This document shows positions 54,731 to 63,258 of a stretch of DNA of 64,000 nt, one piece after another (positions within the stretch are counted from its first letter, which is position 1; each line of letters opens with the position of its first letter). The stretch is from positions 186,001 through 250,000 of the forward strand of contig NZ_CP117258.1 in NCBI RefSeq assembly GCF_003240565.2, in the 5' to 3' direction. The translations under genes and the position numbers were made by a program. Under the pieces are notes generated by a model. That model worked only from the letters and a program-made list of their open reading frames with translations. It was not told where the DNA came from and searched no databases. The stretch comes from Rhizobium tumorigenes (GTDB taxonomy: Bacteria > Pseudomonadota > Alphaproteobacteria > Rhizobiales > Rhizobiaceae).

Positions 54731-55663
54731 CTACTTGACGGCACCTGCCGTCAAGCCCTTGACGATGTAGCGCTCGAGGAAAATACCGATGAGGATCAGC
54801 GGCAGGATCGCGGCCGTCGAGATGGCGGCCATCGACCACCAGTTGATCCCCTGCGATCCCGTCTGGCTCGCCACCATGACCGGCAGTGTCTTGGCGCTGG
54901 AACTGGTCAGCAGGGCTGCAAAGAAATATTCGTTCCAGCAGAGAATGACGGAGAGGATGAAGGCCGCCACCATGCCGGGCAACGCAATCGGCAGCACGAT
55001 GCGCACGAAGGCGCCCCAGATGGAGCAGCCATCGACCAGGGCTGCCTGTTCCAGCTCGACCGGGATCGTGTCGAACTGGTCGCGCATGATCCAGATGACG
55101 ATCGGCAGCACCATGAGCGTGTAGATGAGGATGAGGCCGACCAGCGTGTCGAGCAGCATCAGGTGCTTGTAGAGCACGAGGAAAGGCATGGCGAGAACCA
55201 CCGGCGGCAGGATCAACTGCGACAGGAAGAAGAAGGAGATATCCTTGTTGCGCATCCAGAGAAACCGGTAGGAGAACCGGCTGAGCCCATAGGCGGCGAG
55301 CGAGCCGATGACGACCGCAAGCAGTGCCCCGCCGGACGATGCGATTATGCTGTTCAGGAACCGCATCATGAACTCGTCGCGCACGGTCGACTGCACGAAG
55401 ATCGTGTCCGGCGACAGGCCGAGAGAGCGCCAGCCTTTCCAGTCCGGGGTGAAGTCGACGAACGGGATCATATTGCCCTGCGTCACATTCACAGCCGTCT
55501 TGAACGACGTGGTGATGGTCCAGTAGATCGGAAAGAGTGAGATGAACGCCCAGAACACCAGTGCGGCATAGATCAGCAGGCTGCTTGTCAGAAACGCCGG
55601 ACGCCGCGCCCAGAGGCCGGGCTGCCTGGTCGAGGATGCGTGAACGGGTTGGCTTGTCGACAT
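54731..55663 (-). CDS. sugar ABC transporter permease (MalG type)
   Basis: A 310-residue inner-membrane permease with six predicted spans. The first span region is LLIYAALVFWAFISLFPIYWTITTSFK. The EAA loop is LEQAALVDGCSIWGAFVRIVLPIALPG, with EQAALVDG in place of the more usual EAARIDG. It pairs with the permease at 55674-56783, which ends 10 bp before its start. Confidence 0.94.
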   Translation of the reverse strand: MSTSQPVHASSTRQPGLWARRPAFLTSSLLIYAALVFWAFISLFPIYWTITTSFKTAVNVTQGNMIPFVDFTPDWKGWRSLGLSPDTIFVQSTVRDEFMMRFLNSIIASSGGALLAVVIGSLAAYGLSRFSYRFLWMRNKDISFFFLSQLILPPVVLAMPFLVLYKHLMLLDTLVGLILIYTLMVLPIVIWIMRDQFDTIPVELEQAALVDGCSIWGAFVRIVLPIALPGMVAAFILSVILCWNEYFFAALLTSSSAKTLPVMVASQTGSQGINWWSMAAISTAAILPLILIGIFLERYIVKGLTAGAVK

Positions 55664-55673
55664 CGGTCAGCCC

Positions 55674-56783
55674 TCAATTTGCACGTTGCATCCACCGGCT
55701 CGCCAATTTCAGGATCAGCGAGACGAAGATGATGATGACGACGAGGTAGAATTCCGCGAGCATCGTGCCGTATCCGACATTCGAGCGATCCCGGTATTCG
55801 CGGAAGATGAAGCTCGACACCGTATCGGTGGCGCCGCCCGGCCCGCCCGCGGTGACATTGATGACGATATCGGCGAGCTTCAGTTCGAAGATGACGCGCA
55901 GGATGACGACGGTCAGGCTGACCGGCAGCATCAGCGGAAAGGTAATCTCCTTGAAGCTCTGCCAGCCCGAGGCGCCATCCACCTTGGCGGCTTCCTTGAC
56001 CTCCGTCGGCAGGGCCTGGAGGCCGGCCAAAAGCAGGATCATCATGAAGGGGATGGAAACCCAGCCGTCCATCGCCATGATCGAGGCGCGGGCCAGCGCT
56101 GGGGTCGAGAAGAAGGCGGGATTTTCCCAGCCGAGATGACGCGCCAGCGTTGCCGCCGGGCCAAAGCGATATTCCATCAGCGATTTGCCGATCATCCAGC
56201 TGACGGCGACCGGGCTCAGCATCAGCGGCAGAAGGAACGCGACGCGGAAAAACTTGCGAGCCCTGATCTCGGCATTGAGCAGCAGCGCCAGTCCGAATGC
56301 GATCGCGTACTGCACCAGCACGGAGAGAACATAGTAGACCATGTTCAACAGCGCATTCCAGAAATAGACATCCGCAAACAGGGTGCGGAGATTGTCGAGG
56401 CCGTTGAACTGCCGGCCGTTCGCCGCGCTGAGGTTCCAGTCGGTGAAGGCGATGTAGAGGCCGAAGACCGTCGGGAAGATCACCATCGCCACGGTGAACA
56501 GGACTGCCGGAAGCACGAACGCGGCCCGCTGTCCGGCTTCGCCACGGATCATCACCTGGGCTGCACAGAGCGCCACAGACCAGACGACATAGGCATAGAC
56601 CAGCGGTCGCCAGCTGACGAGCCCGATGGCCGTCACGCCGGATGCATCGAGGATCTGCAGGATGAGCACGGTCACAAGCAGGACGCTTGCCCCGATCAGC
56701 AGAAGGCGGCCCTGCCGCGCGGACGGGCTTGGCGCCCCCACCGGCTCGATCGTGCCGATAACCGGCATATTCGCATGCGACAT
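55674..56783 (-). CDS. sugar ABC transporter permease (MalF type)
   Basis: A 369-residue inner-membrane permease. It has extra N-terminal spans (LLLIGASVLLVTVLILQIL, then VSWRPLVYAYVVWSVALCAAQVM) ahead of the standard six. The EAA loop is VKEAAKVDGASGWQSFKEITFPLML, and ADIVINVTAGGPGGATDTVSSFIF is typical of MalF-type proteins. ATG at 56783 is preferred, with GGGA upstream; an earlier in-frame ATG at 56810 is weaker. Confidence 0.93.
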   Translation of the reverse strand: MSHANMPVIGTIEPVGAPSPSARQGRLLLIGASVLLVTVLILQILDASGVTAIGLVSWRPLVYAYVVWSVALCAAQVMIRGEAGQRAAFVLPAVLFTVAMVIFPTVFGLYIAFTDWNLSAANGRQFNGLDNLRTLFADVYFWNALLNMVYYVLSVLVQYAIAFGLALLLNAEIRARKFFRVAFLLPLMLSPVAVSWMIGKSLMEYRFGPAATLARHLGWENPAFFSTPALARASIMAMDGWVSIPFMMILLLAGLQALPTEVKEAAKVDGASGWQSFKEITFPLMLPVSLTVVILRVIFELKLADIVINVTAGGPGGATDTVSSFIFREYRDRSNVGYGTMLAEFYLVVIIIFVSLILKLASRWMQRAN

Positions 56784-56896
56784 AAGCACATCCCTGGCTA
56801 ACCCGGACAAATTCTGCAGCCGGCCGGACTCCGGTCCCGCAGTCCGTCAGGCAACGCACGCAGCGGCGCCTGACGGGGTAGGCTTCTTAGGCGCGA

Positions 56897-58558
56897 TCAG
56901 ACGCCGAGCGAGGCCTTGTAGAGCGCGATCTGTTTTTCGCGCCCGAGCTGGTCGGTGATCTTCTCCCAGGCAGCCGCGATGGCATCGGCGCCGGCCTGTG
57001 GCTTCACCTGACTGGCGAACACCTTGGCCAATTCATCTTCCGCAACGCTGTAGTACTGGAAGATGCCGGGAATGCGGGGTTCGATTGCCGCATTCGGGTG
57101 GTTGTACGAGTTCGACTGCGAGGCGAGGTAGTTGGAGATGTAGGCCTCCTCGTAGCCGGCCGCGACCCATTCCTTGATGTCGAACTGGCTCTTGCGGTAG
57201 CACTGGAAGCCGGACGGATAGGCGGCGGTCCAGAGTGCCAGGTCCTTGCCGCCGAGATGGGCAGCGGCGCTCCAGGCGGCCTTCTTCTTCTTCTCGTCGC
57301 TGTCGACCCTCGCCATCACGTAGACGCCCCAGCCGAGATAGGCCATGTTCGGCGCATAGTTCGGCCCGCTGGCGAGCTTTTCCCATTTGCCGGTCTTGGA
57401 ATTATAGACATCGTCCGATCCGGGCAGGATGTCGAAGGCGACCGTCGTGCCGACCACGGAGCTGTCGCTGGTCTGCGCGCTCTGGCCGACGTCACCCCAC
57501 CAGGAGATCATCGAGCCGGTGCCGGCGAGGAACTGCTGGAAGGCCGTCGTGCCTGGATCGGCGTTCAGCTGATCGCCCGATTCCGATGGCAAAGCGTCGA
57601 CCACGTCCTGGATCGCGCGCACCCAGGCCGGGTTGTTGATGCGTGGCTTCATCGTGTCGATGTCGAACAGCCAGGCCTTGTCTTCCGGATGCTTGGCATA
57701 GGCCGTGGCGCGGCTGCCGAGGAAATAGAAGCCGAAACCGCCCCAGGCCTTGGGCGCATCGAGGTAGCCGATGGCATCGGCGCCGGCGATCTTCTTGCCC
57801 TTCAGGAACTTGGTGACTTCCTGGACCTTCTGCCAGGTCTTCGGCACGCCCCACTCGCCTTCATGGCCTTCGCTCTTCCAGGCCTTGGCAAGGTCGGCGT
57901 CGGTGAAATAATCGGTACGGTAGTTGAAGTTGTGGCAGTCGCCGTCGACGGAGACACGGTAGGTCTTGCCATCCCAGGTGCCGACCGGCGCCTTCAGATA
58001 ATCGACGTAGTCGTCCATGTCGATCTGCGCCTTGACCCAGTCGGGCATGACCGAGGCAAGGCCCTTGCCGCAGACGTCACCCTCGAACGGTGCGCCCATT
58101 TCGAGAAGGTCGAAGTCGACGGTGCCGGTGGCGATGGCCTGCTGCAGGCGCGGATTATAGTCGGCCTGGGCAAGGTCGATCCAGGTGATCTTGGCGCCGG
58201 TATAGTCTTCCCAGGGCTTCAGGAAGCCACGGAAGAGGAGGTTGTGGAGGTTCTGGTTGTTCAGCCCCATGAAGGAGAGCTGGACACCGGCGAACTCGCC
58301 CTGCTTGACGTTGGCCTTCGTCGCATCGAGGCACATCTGGCCGACCTTCTGCCAGTCGGCATCGGTCGGCGACCCCTTGCCGACGCCCGGCACCTGCAGG
58401 ATCTGCGAGCGCAGCGACGCGTCGGCCGCAAAGGCATTGCCAAATGGCGCAAGCACGCTGCCAGCCGCAGCAAGCGCCCCAAGGCCCGCGCTTGTCTTCA
58501 AAATGGCGCGGCGGCTGAGCGCCATGGCCATCATTCGTTCGTAATCGCCAACTTTCAT
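56897..58558 (-). CDS. sugar ABC transporter substrate-binding protein, large form
   Basis: A 553-residue extracellular solute-binding protein, longer than the usual 400-450. The N-terminus has a twin-arginine-like signal: SRRAILKTSAGLGALAAAGS, ending near NAFAAD. The mature body includes LLFRGFLKPWEDYTGAKITWIDLAQADYNPRLQQAIATGTVDFDLLEMG, a family 1 pattern. An inserted region and a long C-terminus (AAYPSGFQCYRKSQFDIKEWVAAGYEEAYISNYLASQSNSYNHPNAA) explain the size. GGAGGAG precedes the ATG at 58558. The ligand is unknown. Confidence 0.9.
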   Translation of the reverse strand: MKVGDYERMMAMALSRRAILKTSAGLGALAAAGSVLAPFGNAFAADASLRSQILQVPGVGKGSPTDADWQKVGQMCLDATKANVKQGEFAGVQLSFMGLNNQNLHNLLFRGFLKPWEDYTGAKITWIDLAQADYNPRLQQAIATGTVDFDLLEMGAPFEGDVCGKGLASVMPDWVKAQIDMDDYVDYLKAPVGTWDGKTYRVSVDGDCHNFNYRTDYFTDADLAKAWKSEGHEGEWGVPKTWQKVQEVTKFLKGKKIAGADAIGYLDAPKAWGGFGFYFLGSRATAYAKHPEDKAWLFDIDTMKPRINNPAWVRAIQDVVDALPSESGDQLNADPGTTAFQQFLAGTGSMISWWGDVGQSAQTSDSSVVGTTVAFDILPGSDDVYNSKTGKWEKLASGPNYAPNMAYLGWGVYVMARVDSDEKKKKAAWSAAAHLGGKDLALWTAAYPSGFQCYRKSQFDIKEWVAAGYEEAYISNYLASQSNSYNHPNAAIEPRIPGIFQYYSVAEDELAKVFASQVKPQAGADAIAAAWEKITDQLGREKQIALYKASLGV

Positions 58559-58632
58559 TTCTCTCTCCTCCCGTGAAGTTGCCACGCATCGTGGCGTTTG
58601 CCGCTCCCCCCTCGGAGCGCATTCCTGAAAAC

Positions 58633-59685
58633 TCAGTCGAGACGCAAGCCGCTCTCAGCATCGAAAAGATGCACCATCGCCGGATTGGGCGTCATCGCAA
58701 TGGGCTGGCCGGATGCAGCCTCGACGCGGTCGCGAAAGACGCCGATAATCTTCTGCTGTCCGAGGCGGGCAAACACTTGCGTCTCGGAGCCGGTCGATTC
58801 GACGATGGTGAGATCAGCCCTGACATCGCCGCCGAGCACGAAATGCTCCGGTCGGATCCCGTAATAGGCAGGCTTTCCATCGGACCCTGCCGGTGCTCCG
58901 GAGAGCGGAAGCCGGATGCCGTCGTCGGTTTCGAAGAACGGCTCTGCGCCTGCACGGATATGGCCCTTGACGAGGTTCATCGACGGCGAGCCGATGAAGC
59001 CGGCGACGAAGGTGTTGGCCGGCCTGTCGTAGAGCGTCAGCGGCGAGCCGATCTGCTCGACCCGGCCATCCCGGAGGACGACGATGCGGTCGGCCATGGT
59101 CATGGCCTCCACCTGGTCGTGGGTCACGTAGATCATCGTCGTCGCAAGGCGGCGCTGCAGTTCCTTGATCTCGGCGCGCATCTGGACGCGCAGCTTGGCA
59201 TCGAGGTTGGAGAGCGGCTCGTCGAAAAGGAACACCTTGGGATCCCGCACGATGGCGCGTCCCATGGCCACACGCTGCCGCTGGCCGCCGGAAAGCTGGC
59301 GCGGATAGCGAGAAAGATAGGGCACGAGATCGAGGATTTCAGCTGCCTTGCGGACGCGGGCGTCGATATCGGCCTTGCGCTCGCCGCGCATCTTCAGCGC
59401 AAAACCCATATTGTCGGCCACGGTCTTGTGGGGATAAAGCGCGTAGCTCTGGAACACCATGGCGATGTCGCGATCCTTGGGCGGCAGGTTGTTCACCACC
59501 TTCCCGTCGATCTCGATGTCACCGAAGCTGATGGGCTCGAGGCCAGCGACCATGCGCAGCAAGGTCGACTTTCCGCAGCCGGACGGCCCGACCAGAACGA
59601 CGAATTCGCCGTCCGGGATTTCAACGGAAACGCCGTGGATAACCGTCAGGCTACCGTAGGCCTTACCGACATTGACGATATTCAT
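58633..59685 (-). CDS. sugar ABC transporter ATP-binding protein (UgpC/MsmK type)
   Basis: A 350-residue ATPase. Walker [12 protein letters not shown], signature [12 protein letters not shown], Walker [13 protein letters not shown] and the H-loop [13 protein letters not shown] are all present. A TOBE domain ([17 protein letters not shown]) follows. It is first in the five-gene operon running to 53713. The ATG at 59685 is preferred; a TTG at 59700 would add five residues and sits too close to GGAGA. Confidence 0.94.
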   Translation of the reverse strand: MNIVNVGKAYGSLTVIHGVSVEIPDGEFVVLVGPSGCGKSTLLRMVAGLEPISFGDIEIDGKVVNNLPPKDRDIAMVFQSYALYPHKTVADNMGFALKMRGERKADIDARVRKAAEILDLVPYLSRYPRQLSGGQRQRVAMGRAIVRDPKVFLFDEPLSNLDAKLRVQMRAEIKELQRRLATTMIYVTHDQVEAMTMADRIVVLRDGRVEQIGSPLTLYDRPANTFVAGFIGSPSMNLVKGHIRAGAEPFFETDDGIRLPLSGAPAGSDGKPAYYGIRPEHFVLGGDVRADLTIVESTGSETQVFARLGQQKIIGVFRDRVEAASGQPIAMTPNPAMVHLFDAESGLRLD

Positions 59686-60059
59686 CGATGCCAAAAACAA
59701 ATCTCCTGCCCAATAGGCTGCGCTCTCCCCGCAGCATGCGATCGGTCTCCGCTACCTGCGGTGGCGAGTGCCGGATCGCCGACACCCGCCCCGTGCAGTC
59801 TGCCCTGGGAGGCTCAATCACATGGGCAAAACTTCACATGTAAAAATTCGAACTGTAAAGTGTAAAGTTTTGGTGAATTGGGATTCTTGCCTAAATGCCT
59901 CTATTGAAAAGGTTCTTTTTCCGATCTTAACCTCATTGCAGGTGCAGGAAAATGGACAACCTGAATTTCACTGCAGTGCACTAAGGCTCCGGATTGCATG
60001 CATCACGATTATCGGGTACTTCGTGAAGTCATGGAGAGCTTTTTCGGGAGGGAACAGCC
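59686..60059. other. divergent regulatory region between ATPase and FucU/RbsD genes
   Basis: About 370 bp between two divergent start codons. It contains an 11-of-12-bp inverted repeat at 59827-59838/59861-59872 in a notably AT-rich stretch, and the ribosome-binding site GGGAGGG before 60060. No gene is seen in the rest. Confidence 0.6.
59827..59872. promoter_or_regulatory. candidate operator, inverted repeat CAAAACTTCACA
   Basis: CAAAACTTCACA at 59827-59838 pairs with TGTAAAGTTTTG at 59861-59872 with one mismatch, around a 22-bp AT-rich centre that could hold promoter elements. It lies 142 bp before the ATPase start and 188 bp before the mutarotase start. The regulator is unknown. Confidence 0.55.
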
Positions 60060-60500
60060 ATGCTCAAAGGCATCGATCCGGTCATCAGCGCGGAACTCAT
60101 CCACGTTTTGATGCTGATGGGTCACGGCGATACGCTTGTCGTCTGCGATATCAACCATCCGGCCCAGACTATCGCACGGCAGACCACCCATGGCCAGTTG
60201 CTGAACGTATCGGGATGCGGTCTGGCGCGGGCGACTGAAGCAATTTTGACGCTGATGCCGCTGGATACTTTCGTCGATGCCCCCGTCAAGCGCATGCAGG
60301 TGGTCGGCGATCCCGACGGCCAGATGCCGATCTTTCCGGTGATGCAGGCAGTCTTCGATGCGGCGGAAGGGCGGCCTGTCACCGTAGAGGGTTTGGAGCG
60401 ATTTGCGTTCTACGATGCCGCCAAGCGCGCCTTCGCCATCGTCAGGACGTCCGATCCCGGACCTTATGGCTGCTTTATCCTGACCAAGGGCGTCATCTAG
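60060..60500 (+). CDS. RbsD/FucU-family sugar mutarotase
   Basis: A 146-residue protein of the RbsD/FucU family, which interconverts anomers or pyranose/furanose forms of ribose or fucose. The conserved His in MGHGDTLVVCDINHPA is the family hallmark. It ends FAIVRTSDPGPYGCFILTKGVI, like FucU. GGGAGGG precedes the ATG. It is divergent from the CUT1 operon and convergent with the ribose-type operon (4-bp overlap of ends with the kinase gene). It may serve either, supplying the right sugar form to a kinase. Confidence 0.93.
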   Translation: MLKGIDPVISAELIHVLMLMGHGDTLVVCDINHPAQTIARQTTHGQLLNVSGCGLARATEAILTLMPLDTFVDAPVKRMQVVGDPDGQMPIFPVMQAVFDAAEGRPVTVEGLERFAFYDAAKRAFAIVRTSDPGPYGCFILTKGVI

Positions 60501-61384
60501 CCCCGCTCGCTCTCGGGCGTCGAGACCAGCAATGCGGCCGCCTCATTGGCGTTACGCAGAGCGATCTGAATGTCATCGTCCGAGGCCATGCCTGCGGCCA
60601 GCACGCCGATGAATTCGTCGCCCGCACCGTGGGTGCTCTCGACCTTGATCGGCAGGGCGGCCATGAAAGCCTCCTTGCCATCGGCATCGGCATAGGCAAC
60701 CCCTGCTCCGCCGGCGGTCACCACTGCCTGCCGGTAGCTTTTCGACAACAGCCGCGCGGCGGCGAGCGCGCCTTCCAGCGTCTCGACGACAGGCACGCCT
60801 GCCAGCATTTCCGCCTCGATCCCGTTGACGACGATGACATCGACAAGAGACTGGAGCTCAATCGACAGCGCGCGCGCCGGGGCTGCGTTGAGAAGCACCA
60901 GGCCGCCCGCATTCCTGACTGCCCGCGCTGCAGCGACGTTGGCCGCATCCGGCACCTCGTTCTGCAGGACGAGGACAGTGGTCTTTTCCAGCACGCCTGC
61001 CGCAGCAGCAATATCGTCATCGCCGAGCGTCAGATTGCTGCCGGAGACGATGACGGCACCGTAGTCGCCGTCGGCGTCGAAGATGGCGACGCTCATGCCG
61101 GTGGACAGCGACGCGTTGCGCCGTACGAACCGGGCATCGACCTTCTTGCGCTTGAGGTTGGCAAGCAGCGCATGGCCGAAATCATCATCGGCGACAGCGC
61201 CGATCATGGCGGTCGCAACGCCGGTGCGGGCGGCAGACACCGCCTGGTTGCCCCCTTTGCCGCCGCTCTTCGGGTGCCACGACACGCCTGTAATGGTTTC
61301 GCCCTTGCGCGGTCGCGCAGGTCCATTGACGGCGATATCGTAATGCAGGCTTCCGAACACGGTAACGAGGGGCGAAGACGTCAT
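60497..61384 (-). CDS. ribokinase-like PfkB sugar kinase
   Basis: A 295-residue kinase. Signatures are HPKSGGKGGNQAVSAARTG near residues 35-53 and the catalytic STHGAGDEFIGVLAAG near 245-260, where GAGDEF has Glu in place of the usual Ala/Thr/Cys. The ATG at 61384 overlaps the stop of the RpiR gene (ATGA), so the two are translated together. It is the third PfkB kinase in this window and belongs to the ribose-type operon. Confidence 0.92.
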   Translation of the reverse strand: MTSSPLVTVFGSLHYDIAVNGPARPRKGETITGVSWHPKSGGKGGNQAVSAARTGVATAMIGAVADDDFGHALLANLKRKKVDARFVRRNASLSTGMSVAIFDADGDYGAVIVSGSNLTLGDDDIAAAAGVLEKTTVLVLQNEVPDAANVAAARAVRNAGGLVLLNAAPARALSIELQSLVDVIVVNGIEAEMLAGVPVVETLEGALAAARLLSKSYRQAVVTAGGAGVAYADADGKEAFMAALPIKVESTHGAGDEFIGVLAAGMASDDDIQIALRNANEAAALLVSTPESERG

Positions 61385-62256
61385 AAAGGTCGTTCTTTCC
61401 GTTTGGATGTAACTGCGGACATGGTCCGGTCGAGGTTTCGTTCGGCAGCCTGATAATCGCGTTGGGCGACCGACACGAAGATAGCGTCGAGGATATTCAG
61501 CTGCGCTATGCGGGCGGCAGCATTTTCGCCCATCAGCGGCGAACCTTGCGCAGTCGAACACAGCACCACGTCTGCGGATTGCGCCAAGGCAGAAGAATTG
61601 TAGTTGGTTATGGCAATCGTGCGGGCGCCGTTGCGGCGCGCAAGCTGGATCGCCTCGATCACTGCCGTCGTATTTCCCGAATGGGAAAACCCGATGGCGA
61701 TATCGCCGTCGCCGAGCAACGATGCCGACATCAGCATCATGTGGCTGTCGTCGAACATATTCGCCCGCACGCCGATCCGCAGGAATTTGTGCGCGACATC
61801 GCGGGCAATCTGTGCCGATCCGCCGACGCCGTAGAAATCGCGCTGCCTTGCCCGGTGTATGAGGTCGGAGGCCCGGTCGAACGCCTCCATGTCGAGGATC
61901 GACAGTGTTTCCTCAAGCGCGTTGATGGATGTGCGGAACACCTTCTGGACGATTTCCTGCGACGTATCGTCAGCCGACAGCTCCTGATGCATCTCCGCCG
62001 TCGGCTGACGGTTGTACTGGCTGACAGCGGTGCGGAAATCGCGGTAGCCTGCAAATCCGAGCTTCTTGGTAATTTTCACCACCATCGCTTCCGAGACGCC
62101 TGCATCGTCCGCAATCTGCTTCAGCGACGTGCTGTCGCCGAAGTCACGGAGGGCGAAGACGGTATCGACGACCTTTGCTTCGAGTGGTGTCAGCAGCGGC
62201 ATCATCATTCGGATGCGTGGGCCAACAGCCTTAGTATCGAAGCTTTCGGTATTCAT
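61381..62256 (-). CDS. RpiR-family transcriptional regulator
   Basis: A 291-residue regulator. The N-terminal RpiR helix-turn-helix is at about residues 45-80 (SLKQIADDAGVSEAMVVKITKKLGFAGYRDF). The C-terminal SIS domain (GVGGSAQIARDVAHKFLRIGV, then GFSHSGNTTAVIEAIQLARRNGART) binds phosphosugars. It overlaps the permease gene by 4 bp and the kinase gene by 4 bp. A regulator translated inside its own operon suggests feedback by the product sugar phosphate. Confidence 0.94.
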   Translation of the reverse strand: MNTESFDTKAVGPRIRMMMPLLTPLEAKVVDTVFALRDFGDSTSLKQIADDAGVSEAMVVKITKKLGFAGYRDFRTAVSQYNRQPTAEMHQELSADDTSQEIVQKVFRTSINALEETLSILDMEAFDRASDLIHRARQRDFYGVGGSAQIARDVAHKFLRIGVRANMFDDSHMMLMSASLLGDGDIAIGFSHSGNTTAVIEAIQLARRNGARTIAITNYNSSALAQSADVVLCSTAQGSPLMGENAAARIAQLNILDAIFVSVAQRDYQAAERNLDRTMSAVTSKRKERPL

Positions 62257-63233
62257 CCTCGTCCCCTTGTGGCGCGATCGATCATCATTGCGACAAGGAT
62301 TATAAGGCCAGTGGCGAGCAGTTGATAGAAGGCCTGCACATTCATCAGGGTAAGACCGTTGCGCATCGCGCCGAGGATGATCGCCCCGAGGATCGTTCCG
62401 AGCACGCTCCCCTTGCCGCCCATCAGCGAAGCGCCGCCAATGGCAGAGGCCGCAATCGCGTCGAGTTCCCAGAGATTGCCGAGGATCGGTTCCGCAGCGC
62501 CGAGGCGGCCGACGAGGATCAGGGCAGCCAGTGCCGCCAGTGCGCCGGAGATGACGTAGGCGGTGATCTTGGTGCGGGCGATGGGGACGCCGGCAACATA
62601 GGCTGCTTCCTCATTGCCGCCGACGGCCAGGAGATATTCGCCGATCGGCGTCTTTTTCAACAGGATCCATGCTGCAACTGCCACGACTGCTACGATCCAG
62701 ACAGGTGTCGGCAAGCCCAGGAGGTTGCCGTTGAACAGGCTGCGGAAGCCGACAGGAATGCCGAGCACGGGATTGCCGCCCGTGTAGATCAGCGCAATCG
62801 CCCTGTAGGTGCTGAGCGTACCGAGCGTCACGATGAACGGCTGCAGCCCGACATAAGCGACAAGCACGCCGTTGATGAAACCGCAGACGGCGCCGATGCC
62901 GATGCCGGCAAGGATCGCCAGCGGGATCGGAACGCCCGAAAGCAGCATGGTTGCCGATATCACAGCCGCGATGGCAGCCGTCGGCCCCACCGAAAGATCG
63001 ATGCCGCCGGAGATGATGACCAAAGTCATGCCGAGCGCGAGGCAGGCATTGATGCTGGACTGCTGCAGGATATTGACGAGGTTGCGTTCGGAGATGAAGC
63101 CCGGGACGATCGCTGCAAACACTGCCAGAATGACGAACAGTCCGATCAGGGTGCCGGCGTCACGCAGCGAAAAGGAGAAGCGGCCGAAACCGGAGGAAAG
63201 CTTTGTCGCATCGGCGGGTGACGTATGACTCAT
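62253..63233 (-). CDS. ribose-type ABC transporter permease (RbsC family)
   Basis: A 326-residue CUT2 inner-membrane permease. The family motif SGGIDLSVGPTAAIAAVISA is intact, along with INGVLVAYVGLQPFIVTLGT and AIGGASLMGGKGSVLGTILGA. About eight to ten spans are predicted. It lies 25 bp downstream of the RbsA-type ATPase. The sugar may be ribose or another pentose; no binding protein is in view. Confidence 0.94.
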   Translation of the reverse strand: MSHTSPADATKLSSGFGRFSFSLRDAGTLIGLFVILAVFAAIVPGFISERNLVNILQQSSINACLALGMTLVIISGGIDLSVGPTAAIAAVISATMLLSGVPIPLAILAGIGIGAVCGFINGVLVAYVGLQPFIVTLGTLSTYRAIALIYTGGNPVLGIPVGFRSLFNGNLLGLPTPVWIVAVVAVAAWILLKKTPIGEYLLAVGGNEEAAYVAGVPIARTKITAYVISGALAALAALILVGRLGAAEPILGNLWELDAIAASAIGGASLMGGKGSVLGTILGAIILGAMRNGLTLMNVQAFYQLLATGLIILVAMMIDRATRGRG

Positions 63234-63258
63234 GATGAGCTCCTATACTTTTCAGCGC

